A DNA stretch of 64,000 nucleotides from Panopea generosa (taxonomy: Eukaryota > Mollusca > Bivalvia > Adapedonta > Hiatellidae). Both the position numbers and the translations under genes were made by a program. Shown one piece after another: positions 45,022-63,104 of the stretch (its first letter is position 1; each line of letters begins with the position of its first letter). The notes below the pieces were generated by a model. The model was given only the letters and a program-made list of their open reading frames with translations, searched no databases and was not told where the DNA came from. The stretch is from the NCBI GenBank assembly GCA_029582155.1, contig CM055903.1, positions 40,345,353-40,409,352 of the forward strand, given 5' to 3'.

Positions 45022-45535
45022 TCGTCCTTCGCAAGTAAATAGCAACTTTCTAGCTTACACCCAAGTAAATAGCAACTTTCTCGCTTACACGCAAGTAAAT
45101 AGCAACTTTCTCGCTTACACGCAAGTAAATAGCATTTGCGAGAAAGTAAATAGCAACTTTCTCGCTTACACGCAAGTAAATAGCAACTTTCTCGCTTACA
45201 CGCAAGTAAATAGCATTTGCGAGAAAGTAAATAGCAACTTTTCTCGCTCACATGCAAGTAAATAGCAACGTTCTCGCTTACACACAAGTAAATAGCAACT
45301 TTCTCGCTTACACGCAAGTAAATAGCAACTTTCTTGCTTACACGCAAGTAAATAGCATTTGCAAGAAAGTAAATAGCAACTTTCTCGCTTACACGCAAGT
45401 AAATAGCAACTTTCTCGCTTACACGCAAGTAAATAGCAACTTTCTCGCTTACACTTTCTTGACAGAGCTTGGCTCGAACCGACGGCCTTCGCATGTTAAA
45501 TACGTTATCTTGAAACGATGCAATTGATCAACTTT
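45022..45535. repeat. SINE-derived 30-bp minisatellite, about 15 units (unit B)
   Basis: Fifteen occurrences of AAGTAAATAGCA, mostly in 30-bp units (GCAAGTAAATAGCAACTTTC plus TCGCTTACAC). Three are in shortened units reading AGCATTTGC(G/A)AGAAAGTAAAT. The block ends in CTTGGCTCGAACCGACGG, a SINE B-box relic. Because 30 is divisible by 3, both strands stay open; the 164-codon minus-strand frame is not a gene. Confidence 0.92.
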
Positions 45536-46554
45536 ATGAGGTTAATCATTTTAATGAAATGATATAATTTCCTGAAGAACACCATGTACACAATTAATTA
45601 AGACATTTTGAAGTGATTCGTGAAATATACTGATACGAAGTATACATATTGTTTAAACGTCAAGAAGAAATTACACTTGGGAAATGGGTAAATAAATCCC
45701 CTGTGACACATGTTTGAATTAATGATATACGCTGAGATAAAGTGTCATGAAAAATGTATGTTTACTACTATACTTAAAGAACGATCATTGGCCAAATGTT
45801 TTAAAAATAGGCAAGTTTACGTTTTGACTGTCGCATGAGCTGCGATAAACATTTGGTTTAAGTATGTAAAACATTTTAATTTCATTATCAAAAAAAGTTT
45901 GAATAAAATTTCGGGAATGTTCGTCACGGAAGTGACTTAGTCATAACAACGGACTTGGTATATAATGTTAAACATGACAATTTGGTAAAGACCAGAGACA
46001 TTGGTAATTAATCACCAGTTTAATTGCAATCATATAATTCAATTACATTTCGTTACACTTGAATACATGTTTGATTTCAATATATCTTATATAAAATAGA
46101 TTTAACGACTGAAATGAAGTGATTTTTAATTTAAAGGTAACAAATAAATCGATTTTTTTTTGTAATGAGGAAAACTAAAATTTAAATGAATTTGGAATAT
46201 TTGGCAACTACTGTGTTATTCAGTGACACAATTGATAATAAATGGAACGTGTGTGTTTATGTAATTGTATGAGATTTATGTTTGAACGTCACATAAAATT
46301 ACTGTTATATTGTACAATAATTGTTACTACGAGTTATGTTCACTAAAATATGCAAAAGTAATCGTGATAATCATTTGTTTAAGTTAATATGTATATAACC
46401 CATCAATTATATATCTTAACTGCATGGCAGTTCGATATCTGTGACCTTAAATGTGCTATTTATATCAAAATTAGCATAATTAATTTGCAATTTCCCGATG
46501 CATTTTGTAAATGTATAACAAGTGCGTGTTTTTTTTGTGTTTTTTTTTGTATAT

Positions 46555-46730
46555 AGCGTCATTCTTATGTCATCAGAGGATATCAGGCGGTCATTGAACT
46601 ACTGGAAGGTTAACCAGTTCTCGACCACCAGTAACGTATAACTTTTCCACTTGAATCAGCGGTGATAGAGGAATAACAATGAGACGCTATGTGATATATC
46701 AATGATCATGGATAATGTGACCTAGAGGGG
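46555..46730 (-). mobile_element. SINE family 1 fragment (unit B)
   Basis: Duplicate of 36775-36945 with the same truncated head, so the truncation predates the segmental duplication. Confidence 0.65.
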
Positions 46731-47154
46731 CCCCTGGTATTGATAATCTGGGTCTACCTGGGTCGACTTGATTGAGTCAACTTTGCATAGATTTTGTTAT
46801 TCAAAGTATTCGATATGTTTTATTTAAATCAAAGGACCCAGTTGGAAAGAAACCTATGTAGCTATCTCAACAGTCCTTCCCAACATGGACCATACTATTT
46901 AATACCTTGGTATCAGGTATGACTTTAGTAAGGTTAAAAAATAGAATACATATAATTTATATTATAATACATTTATGACATCTGAAGGAGTTTTAATATT
47001 GTACTGCTTGAATATTCTACTCAAGTGCGTATGTAACGATTTTATTATATGTAAACTGAACAAAATTGAATAGAATTGTTCACTTCTAATGTTGAACACC
47101 ATTTTAACACATATAGCATATGTATATATGGCAACTTGTTGTATTATTCATATA

Positions 47155-47232
47155 GAGCTTTTGGACCGAGCAGGGCTTCAGCCCACGGTCGTAGCGTGAG
47201 AGATTAGAGAGACGGTGCCTTGACCACTCGGC
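47155..47232 (-). mobile_element. SINE family 2 tRNA-like head (unit B)
   Basis: Duplicate of 37370-37440; reverse: CCGTGGCCGAGTGGTCAAGG. It differs from copy A by a few bases and a small AGAGACGG indel. Confidence 0.6.
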
Positions 47233-47970
47233 CACGGAAAGCTTGTCTCTGTGTTCTGATTATGACTTTTTATACTCTTTTTTATGAGTAATTAGTAATG
47301 ATAACTAATAATTAATTTATAAAATAAAAAATAGTAAAACTTACTTTTTGACGATCAAATAGTAAAAGTCGTATTATCCTTATATGTTAAGCATACTTGA
47401 TGTTTAAGGCGAGCTCATACATTATTTTAACGTTTGAAGGACTGTTTCAAATGTAGTTCAAGCCTTGCTGGCTGTCGTATTAATTAAGAAATCACTATTT
47501 ATGGTTAAACCTTTGATTTTTCTGACGCTGACGGTTTCATTTAATTTAATGTGCAGGATGTACTATATTTCGTGATATTCTTAACAGTCCAAGGTTCATA
47601 ATTTCCTATCACGTTTATTTGCTTATAAATCAAATAAATATATTTTTCTAACAAAGACGGGAACTAGGGTTCGCAATACGACGACCTCATTGGAAATAAG
47701 CGTTCGGGCTTTATTGGCGATACAAGGTTATAACACTATTATGTATGCGAAGTGTTGCATTGATTGAATACTTCTTTGAGATTATACACTCAATTCATTT
47801 AAGTTACCATAGTTTCTATAGTATATTTTATTGTGACTGATAACTAATCTTTTACATTAGATTCTGCCAATACAATAATATTTGAATTGCATTCTCTGAT
47901 TCTTTATATTTAATAATTTGCAATACCTCATTTAATTTATACAGTATCGTTGATAGTTATAGTACTTGGA

Positions 47971-48032
47971 ACAGAACAGAACGGAACAGAGCAGAACAGA
48001 ACAGAACAGAACGGAACAGAGCAGAACAGAAC
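47971..48032 (+). repeat. (GAACA)n repeat (unit B)
   Basis: Interrupted GAACA/GGAACAGAGCA units, counterpart of 38474-38542 with a different internal pattern. Confidence 0.88.
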
Positions 48033-48074
48033 ATAAAAGACATTTTTATGACGTAATTTAGTACATTATATAGA

Positions 48075-48385
48075 CATAGTACCACCATTCGAAAAAGGAA
48101 GTGCTTCCGAGTGGTAGTCGCATAATGGCGGTTATAAATAATCCTTGTTTCTTCTTCTTTAAAAATGCATTTTGCTTATTTTAATGCTATTTTTAATGAC
48201 AATATTGAAAGCATTGTCATGTTTGAATTGTAAATTTAGAAAAAAATATGCTTGGAAATTGGGGTATGATTACATGATTTCTATATGAATGACAAGCCCT
48301 CAAACATTCATTATTTACTATAGAATAAACAACAAAAATCATTGGTTGGGTTATACCTTTAACATATTTTGAAATAGGTCATTAT
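48075..48385 (+). mobile_element. MITE homologous to the 14544-14945 insert (unit B)
   Basis: Same element as at 38570-38880, slightly shorter (lacks the GGTAGGTCTAAAGC segment of copy A). Confidence 0.8.
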
Positions 48386-49269
48386 GACCCGTGATGAAAC
48401 ATTTGAGAAATAATATTAATACAATCATACATTAATGACGGGTATAATTACTGAATACAAACATAAATATTGGATTGTAACATATATTGTATATGTCATG
48501 TTTGTAGTTCTACAAACACTGCGCCGCTTTGGTATCTGTGTGCTTACATATTTATTTTACGAAGGATTAACTCATCTATTAATACTACAATGATCCAGGA
48601 AGCATATATTGCATTTTAACCGTGTTTACTCAAACAATTTTCTTTCAATTGATTTACAATTGATTTATATTAATGACTATATAATTGTTTTCAGTTTAAA
48701 CGCTTTGTATTATGTAAACAGACACGTTTTTTTATAATATGTGTGTTTGCTGTAAGTTTGTGCTGAACTATTCAATAGTTTAAAACATACTTGGGTTGAT
48801 ATAATAATAACATCTAAAATATATAGGTCCTTATATAAATACATATAAATACATTCAAATAAAAAATGATACTCGTCCTCTAGAACTCCGCACGTATTAC
48901 ATAATCTATCTTGGAAAGGTGTGCCAGGTCACTTCCATCTGCTCATTCCTATCATAAGTCCATATGAAGAAGCCCTTAGCATTGGAACTCTAAATTTGTG
49001 TACTTTGAAGGGAGAAAACTGTATATGACGTATTGATATGCTCGAGTCATTTAATCTTTCATTCCATGCCCGTAATCTCATTTTAAGGTTTAATAAAAAC
49101 ACTTTAGTGTTTCCAACTTATTGACTAAGCCATTCATGGTGTTACATGTACTTTTAAATTCCGGAAAAACCAATAATATTTCAGACATATAAGGACTCGT
49201 TCTATAAATTCAATAATTATTAAACTCGTGAAAGATCTTCTATATATATGACACGTCTTAGGGACATAC

Positions 49270-49700
49270 ACATTAGGCACCAGGTGGTCTTCCGTGGCCG
49301 AAGGGTCTCATGTGCCGTCCCAAGATCACTTACCTCCCACCGCTAAGATCGTAGGTTCGAGTCCCGCTCGTTCCAAAAACTTTATGTGAGAAATTTTGCC
49401 AGTTATTTGCGGAAACGTCTTAGGGACATACACATTATAAATGTACCATCGGCACCGGGGGTTTTCCAAGGCCGAGATATATACTGTGCCGTCTCAAGAT
49501 CACTTACCTCCCACCGCTAAGGTCGTAGGTTCGAGTCCCGCTCGCTCCAAAAACGTAATGTGAGAGAGTTTGCCAGTTACTTGCGGAAGGACGGTGGTTT
49601 TATTTAGATTTGATATGATATATTCCTTCATCAATCAAGCTTGATATGCCATATATAACCTGAAATGTGTTGAAAATGGCGTTAACCCCATTTAAAAAAC
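49270..49700 (+). mobile_element. Tandem SINE family 2: one truncated head then one full copy (unit B)
   Basis: Two B boxes (GTAGGTTCGAGTCCCGCTCG near 49351 and 49525). The first head ends after GCGGAAACGTCT; the second continues to the full 3' end. Unit A has one more head. Confidence 0.85.
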
Positions 49701-50013
49701 ATAAAACATACACACACACAAAAACCGTGGTACTACGGTTCAAGTTTTGTGCTTTGGTGTTATTTTTAAGGTGAACTATATGTTCTGAATTTAATATTCG
49801 TGAAAATGTTGTTGTTTATTTTTTCCAGCTAATTTCAAATTGTGAATTTCTTTAACTTTCATTGATATGAAATATGGTTACAATACGCCGAAAATTCTTT
49901 AGGGACTTTTGGACATTTCGCAATTTTCAATTGATAAACACACGCGTTGTTTAACTAGATAAGAAAAAAACCTTCATATTAAGAATCAGCATTGGTGGTT
50001 AGATAAAAAAAAG

Positions 50014-50569
50014 TACGGTGTCCAAATAGGACCGTCGCGGCATTTTTATTAAAGTAAGTAAAGTCGAAACAACGAAACAACAATAGTGAAAAGTCGAAAC
50101 AACGATGGTGAAAAGTCGAAACAACGATAGTGGAAAGTCGAAACAAGGATAGTGAAAAGTCGGAACAACGATAGTGAAAAGTCGAAACAACGATGGTGAA
50201 AAGTCGAAACTATGACGGTGAAAAGTCGAAACTACTATGGTGAAAATTTAAAAATTATTTCGACTTTTCACCATCGTAATTGCGACTGTTCACTATCCTT
50301 GTTTCGACTTTTCACCATCGTTGTATCGACTTTTCACTATCGTTGTTTCGAAACAACAAAAGTACACTGGTGAAAAGTCGAAACTACTATGGTGAAAACT
50401 CAAAATTATTTCGACTTTTCACCATCGTAATTGCGACTGTTCACTATCCTTGTTTCGACTTTTCACCAGTGTACTTTTGTTGTTTCGGCTTTTCATCATC
50501 GTACTTTTGTTGTTTCGACTTGATTTAATTTTAAGAAATATGCCGCGATGGCTCCAACTGGACACCGTA
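50014..50569. mobile_element. Foldback-like element of 22-bp repeats (unit B)
   Basis: Same TACGGTGTCC ends as 42381-42901, but the inner 22-bp repeats are rearranged. After a first right-hand block (50260-50350) the sequence flips back to the forward orientation (50350-50405) and then flips again. This implies rearrangement inside the element since the duplication. Confidence 0.85.
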
Positions 50570-50947
50570 AAACGGGGATTCACCAGTATTGGCGTTTAAA
50601 TAAAATTAACGGAGAGTCACTAGTAAAACTTTGAACGTATTGAACTTTGAACAGTTTAATAGTATTTACTTAGCAAATATATATACATACGAGAAATATG
50701 ATTCACTGACTTAGTGTATATCGATGGCAAATACACCACAAATTATAGCAATGTACTTACATAAATATGAATGTTATCAAATTTGTCAACGAACTTCTGG
50801 ATAACCCCTCACGAGTACGATATTTAGCTCCAAATAAAGAACGAATTTTCAAGGTTTAACATTAAACATACGCTTTACTGTCTGTAGTGTATATTTGTAG
50901 TTTCAGCGAGGAAAATGTTCAATTTTTAGCGAACTAGTTTGACTAGT

Positions 50948-51135
50948 TCATGCATAGACTGAGGTCATGGGTTCAATCCAAAATCGATCCCAAGACTTTA
51001 TGTGAGAAAAATTGCCCGTTAAGGAAGGGCGGTGGTTCTGCTCAGATTCAATTTGAGGCATTATTTTTCCACAAAGTCTAGATGTCATATTAATATATTC
51101 CTTAAGTGACGCTAAACTACACCTCCTCAAGTTGT
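50948..51135 (+). mobile_element. SINE family 2 variant, head-truncated (unit B)
   Basis: Duplicate of 43596-43785 (GGTCATGGGTTCAATCCAAA then GCGGTGGTTCTGCTCAG). Confidence 0.7.
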
Positions 51136-51369
51136 CTGAGTTGTCGCCAAGACCTACTTGTCTGTTATAGTTGTTATTGTATACATCTCCGTCTTTAAAC
51201 GGTTATTAAAGCCTTTTTCAAATCGTTTGTTACTTGTTGTTACGGTATCCGACTCGCATTGTTGCGACGTGTTGTGAAATTCATAAATTAAGCAAACACA
51301 TGAAAAAACAAACTTCGTATATTTATATACATACATGTTGTTATGTTCATTACAGGAGTATTTGTCTGT

Positions 51370-51433
51370 TTGAGAGAGAGAGGGGGGGGGGGGGGGGGGG
51401 AGGAAGGAGGGAGGTAGATATAGATAGAGGAAG

Positions 51434-51465
<32 letters not shown>

Positions 51466-51625
51466 AGGGACAAAAGGAAGGGAGAGAGTGAGAGAGAAAG
51501 AGAAAGAAAAAGAGAGAATGCTTAGAGAAGAGGGACGGGATGACAGAAGGAGGGATGGGGAGTTAGAAAGAGAAATACAGAGAGAGAGAGGGGGGGGGGA
51601 GAAAGAGAACTACAAAGAGAGATAT
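51370..51625 (+). repeat. Purine-rich GA/G tract (unit B)
   Basis: A GAGAGA run, a G run at 51381-51400, more GA runs to 51458 and a second G run near 51590-51598. Counterpart of 44093-44318. Confidence 0.93.
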
Positions 51626-52129
51626 CATTTTTTTAAATAAATATATTGACGTGAAAGAAACAGAAACTAAAAGTTCAAATCACAAGTTTATTTATTTAGC
51701 ATGACTGATAATGAATAAAAATTGCTTCCCTCATATCGGAGACTGGACGAGCACAAACCACTCTGTCCTGGCCCCGTCTATCAATGTATAAAATAAAATA
51801 GTTAATAAAATCATTGTTGCTCACGAAGAAATTAATACAGTGTTTATATAAATAAATAATAAATTAATTATACAAATCAAAAATACATGCGCACTTTGAA
51901 GTTGAGCATTTAAATTATTAATATTGCATTCTAATGCATAGGTACTAATGTTAGATAGTACGAATGATATCAACGTGTAAATATATATATATATATTACA
52001 CAGGCGTCCGGGTGGCAGTGGGTGGCCCCGGTATTCTTGGGAAGGTCCAATATACGCACCGGACGTTGGTAAAGCTAAGACTGAGCATGACATAAAAAGC
52101 AAACTGAGGTTAGACTTTTGTAGATAGAA

Positions 52130-52135
52130 TTTATT
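52130..52135 (-). terminator. Poly(A) signal of alpha-tubulin
   Basis: AATAAA on the minus strand, 185 bp downstream of the TAG stop at 52320-52322. It implies a short 3' untranslated region ending near 52105-52120. It coincides with the right edge of duplication unit B. Confidence 0.6.
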
Positions 52136-52319
52136 TGAAAATTTGAAGTTCAGTAAAGGGTCAATGACTGATTTTTAAAAATTAGTGACGGCAACTACCA
52201 CCAATGACCATTCGAAGACACTGCTATGATTTCAAATGAATAAATAATATTCAGCAGTTGATATTTATCAGTATTCAGAACTAAGAGGCGATTGTACTTT
52301 TGCTTTATGTCTCTTTTCT

Positions 52320-59063
<6,744 letters not shown>

Positions 59064-59184
59064 CTGGAACGATATACACAAATATGTTGCGAATATAAAG
59101 ATTCTGATAACTATATAATAATAAAATGATTTCTTTTTTTTTTAAAAAATAGTTTCATATCCATTTTACACTGTATATGTGAGA

Positions 59185-59395
59185 CTCTCCCTGTGGTTTT
59201 GGAAATCTGGGGAACGTGGCCAATTATTTTCAAAGATCTTGGGAACATTGGCCATTACTTTCAGGGATTCAGGGATCAAAGTCCCTATTTTAGAAATCTG
59301 GGGCAGAACTATGGCAAATACTTTTGCGGATCTGGAGAACAATGGCCATTACTTTAAGAGATCCAGCGAAGAGGGACCCCTTGGAAGGCCTCATA
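59185..59395 (+). repeat. Left arm of a degenerate inverted repeat pair
   Basis: Repeating GAAATCTGGGGAACGTGGCC, AACATTGGCCATTACTTTCA and GGATCTGGAGAACAATGG words, ending CCTTGGAAGGCC. Collinear in reverse complement with 60620-60865. Confidence 0.75.
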
Positions 59396-60619
59396 TTTAG
59401 CCTAACATATTTCACCTTTGGTATTCGTGACCTTATCATAAAATGGTATCATTATTTCTATTTGATTTCCATACACACATTCATACGTCATTTCGTTTGC
59501 TTACAAGTTTAATAAGAACATTAAAACCATTTAATATTCAAAGGGCTATTGATGAAAACGAGGGGAACATTTTCACCGGTGTATTATGTGTACAGGGACG
59601 GGTTCATTAAACAGCTCAACTAAAAAAATCTCAATATCTTTAAATGAATACTTTAACTCATTAAATACTGATATAGATTGAAGTGAACACAACTCTCAAC
59701 ACAGTTGCGAAGGATAACATGCAAAATGCTCAGTGTGAATGAAGATACAGTTTTTTTTCAAAATTTTGATTTGAGGAAAATCTCAAGTTGAGACGTATAG
59801 TGAATCAGGGGTATTTCTTGAGATCGTGTACATTCTAACAGCTGGGTATTCACGTAAAATTAGACATAATTATTCAGATGACATCATAAACAAAAAAAAA
59901 TGCATTGAGGAAAATGTTAAGTAGCTACCAGGGGCGTAGCCTGGCTGAAAACGATGTGTAGGCCCAGTTGTAGAGAGGCCCCGGAAGCATGTTTCTTATC
60001 ATTTTAGGGGCCTGGTTATCCTCAATATGATTCTTTATTTCACTGTTTTATATCTAAATAAATTGATAATAAACGTAATGTTTTAAGGATAGTTCACTTT
60101 GATAAAGGGGGAAACGAAATAGCTTTCTGTCTCATGGTTTCAAGTGGGTACTATTTTCACACACACCAGGTGTTACAATGTTTACAGTAAGGGTCCGATT
60201 TTTATTGTTTTGGTCATTTTTATTTTTTCGGGTCTAAATCAAGTGTAGACACGTTCCTACAGTGGCTTTAGGAAGCTGTGCACCTGGCTATTACCGTCGA
60301 TTAGCTATGAGCTATAGACATATATAAATATTTTAATATTTAAAAAGGTTGTTTTTTTTCGAATATTTCACCTCTTTTTAGATAAGATACATTTAATGTA
60401 GTACTAATAATAGTATCATACATCAATTTTATACAAGTTAAACTACTGGATAGTAATATAGGTTTGTAAAACACGCACACGCACGATTACATGGAAAAAT
60501 GAACGGAACTTCCATGAAAAATGCTTAGAATTCCACCAGTTAGAACGTAAAGTTGAAAGTACTGAAAACTGAAATGGAACGGATTTCGTTTGGTTTCTAT
60601 TTTTTCTCATCACCGAGGC
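59396..60619. other. Spacer between inverted arms, no gene
   Basis: AT-rich, without a coding-looking frame. It lies upstream of the first recognised tubulin exon and, if the initiator exon is further right, inside the first intron. Confidence 0.45.
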
Positions 60620-60865
60620 GGCCTTCCCGGGGAGTCTCTGTTTCCTAGATCTCTTAAAATAATGGTCATTGTCCCCCAGATCTCCAAAAGTATTTGCCAT
60701 TGTTCCCCAAAAGTATTTCCTCAGATCTCTAATATTAGGAATTTGATCCCTGATCCCTGAAAGTAATAGCCAATGTTCCCCAGATCTCTAAAAAATAATT
60801 TGCCATGTTCCCCAGATTTCTAAAAATAATTTGCCATGTTCCCCAGATTTCTAAACACATAGGAG
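60620..60865 (-). repeat. Right arm of a degenerate inverted repeat pair
   Basis: In reverse: GAAATCTGGGGAACATGGCA repeated, AACATTGGCTATTACTTTCA, GGGATCAGGGATCAAATTCC and ending CCCGGGAAGGCCGCC. Same order as 59185-59395 with one extra unit. Confidence 0.75.
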
Positions 60866-61778
60866 GACCTCATCATTGATAAGTATCATTACCTATCATA
60901 CAAACAGAGAAAAAAAAGACGCAAAAGTAAAGCATACGAATGATGCATTTAACAAGCCAGTGTGATGTAGCTCTGTGTGAATAGGTCATCATTATAAATG
61001 AAACAAACACAAACATTTCATTGTTTAACATTTGTATTTGTGTGTTGAAGGAAATGTGCATTATGGGAAATGAGTTTTACCATAATATAGAGATAAACGT
61101 AACATAATGTTGGCGGTTGGTCCTATTACTGTCATCAGTCGTTGCGTCAAAGAAAGTAACGGAATTATTATCACATATGTCGAAGCCATTACGTAAATAT
61201 GTTCCAAAATTCTGATGTTGTTTTCAGCAGACGATACTGCAGACGATCCCAAGCAATCGTGGATGTAAAAGTATAATGACGTACAAAGATAATTATCTCC
61301 CTCAGAAATGTAGAAATCCTTCCTAACAACCACAAGACATCTGGCAGAATCAAGCAGACGAAACATTATATTCGCAATTTTCATAGCGTTAACAAATTAC
61401 GTCTGCAAGCGTATTTTCGTCTGTAAAACGCTAATTTGGATTATCAACCCCGCAGGTAAAAGCAATAATTTCTGGAGATACTAGTATAAAAAACCTGATA
61501 GCATTTATTTATGTTATATTGTGTTTTTTTCCAATGAAACTAAAAAATAGAAAGAAAAAAACTGGAGACAAATAAAGACAACAGACGTGTGAGAACAGAC
61601 ATTTACCATTAGCTGAATGAAATTTTGAACACTTACTGAAAACCTTGAAGTTTAAGATGGTTGCAAACAAATGAAGATATGGGAAATTGGAAATGAAGAT
61701 AGATTGTTTCAGGAAATGAGTACGACGTTACAATCACCATGAGCTATTTCAATATTTCTTGCTCTCTGTTGGAGATCG

Positions 61779-61802
61779 AGGGGGGGGGTGGGGGGGGGGG
61801 GG
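61779..61802 (+). repeat. Poly-G tract
   Basis: G run interrupted by single T residues, followed by GGTGGCAAAAACGC. Confidence 0.85.
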
Positions 61803-61962
61803 GTGGCAAAAACGCAGTAAAAAACAACAGATTTATTAAACTGAAAGTAAAAACAAAGAAAAGACAACATGCCATAGATTGAGATCATGTTAGGTAACGC
61901 AGATGCCTTTTATGTGATTACACGTGTCACTCGGACTTCACGATAATTAACAGTGAAATATA

Positions 61963-62080
61963 TTGTCCTGGTCTCTCGCAATACTATAGCCGAGAGTACA
62001 CACACATATACAACTATATATATATTGTCCTGGTCTCTCGCAATACTATAGCCGAGAGTACACACACATATACAACTATA
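61963..62080. repeat. Roughly 60-bp direct duplication
   Basis: Two adjacent copies of TGTCCTGGTCTCTCGCAATA continuing to CTATAGCCGAGAGTACACAC and ATACAACTATA, essentially identical, so recent. Confidence 0.9.
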
Positions 62081-62099
62081 CAGCTGTATATGATTATAA

Positions 62100-63100
62100 T
62101 GCGTGCATGTTCCAAATGTATTAAGCACACGTATTGTCGACTCTGGAGATTCACCGAACGTGCACGCATGATGGGTTGATTAACGTAGCATATGTTTTTT
62201 TCACAGACCACGTGCATTACATCATAACTAAAACAGATACATGCATATCTGCATGCAAAATGGTACATTGTGGAACATAAATTAGAAAAACATTTACAAA
62301 TAGTTCTAGTTTTCTGTGCTTGTTCAATAGGTGTATTCTATCACCAGGCATCATTTGAGAAAATTAAGGGGCCAATAAATTTAAGTTTATTCGGCAGACA
62401 GCGAAATAGAATTTCATTCGGAATATTTAGATTTTTACCTGAAATAAGTGTCAGAGGTATTACAACAGAAACCGAAAATACTATGCATTTTTTTGGTTAA
62501 ATAATGATTCATAAAAGTAGCGGTGCCTATCCCTGGAACATCGCCTTGTTGCATTTTAGCCCCACTTAATAAACTTGGTAAAGAAATACATTAATTAATC
62601 TAGTATTATCTATTTCTTTGCCTGTGCATAATGGACAATAGCATACTTTTAAATACTGAAAAGTTTACGCGTCAGTTTCGAGTAAATACTCTGAGTATTT
62701 AACAAGAAAACTCATATTGGTACGGCGTGTGTGCTTTTGTACTTTGATTTAACTTAGGGTGGGGAACGAGACTGACTTGCGTTTACCATTATAGTGTCCA
62801 TTTGTGTACGTGAACATTTTCTAGATAAGCAGCTATAGGAACACCTGAACACAGTTCCAGTCAGCTAACCAACTAGGCTTGTTGCTGCATCGATGTGAAC
62901 ATTTGATCTATGATGAACATATCTTAGACAAATATCTGGAATCGCGAGGAATCTGAAGCTAATGTCTCCAGTACAAGTGTATTATGAACAGACTCGCTTG
63001 TTTCGAAGAAATGTTTGGAACACATGTTGTTTTGACATAGACAGAGATCAACAATTACGTGCCAAATATTTGTGTTCGTATTGTTTACCATAAACACTTT
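62100..63100. other. Gene-free stretch
   Basis: No coding-looking frame and no recognised repeat apart from short AT-rich runs. Confidence 0.45.
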
Positions 63101-63104
63101 GAAC

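Larger units (their letters stand above)
44789..52135 (+). repeat. Tandem segmental duplication, unit B
   Basis: Collinear with unit A at an estimated high but clearly imperfect identity, with many single-base differences and small indels visible in every line. B-specific blocks include about 45887-45955, about 46096-46345 and about 47470-47655. Its right edge lies at the AATAAA poly(A) signal of the alpha-tubulin gene. Confidence 0.9.

Noticed and set aside
45000..45527. 164-codon minus-strand and 91-codon plus-strand frames with 10-residue repeats
   Set aside because: The 30-bp minisatellite is a multiple of three and lacks stops; it reads open on both strands and has no start or expression context.
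51821..52102. Frame containing LPTSGAYIGPSQEYRGHPLP next to tubulin
   Set aside because: The copy in unit A has a stop in the same frame, so it is not under protein constraint.
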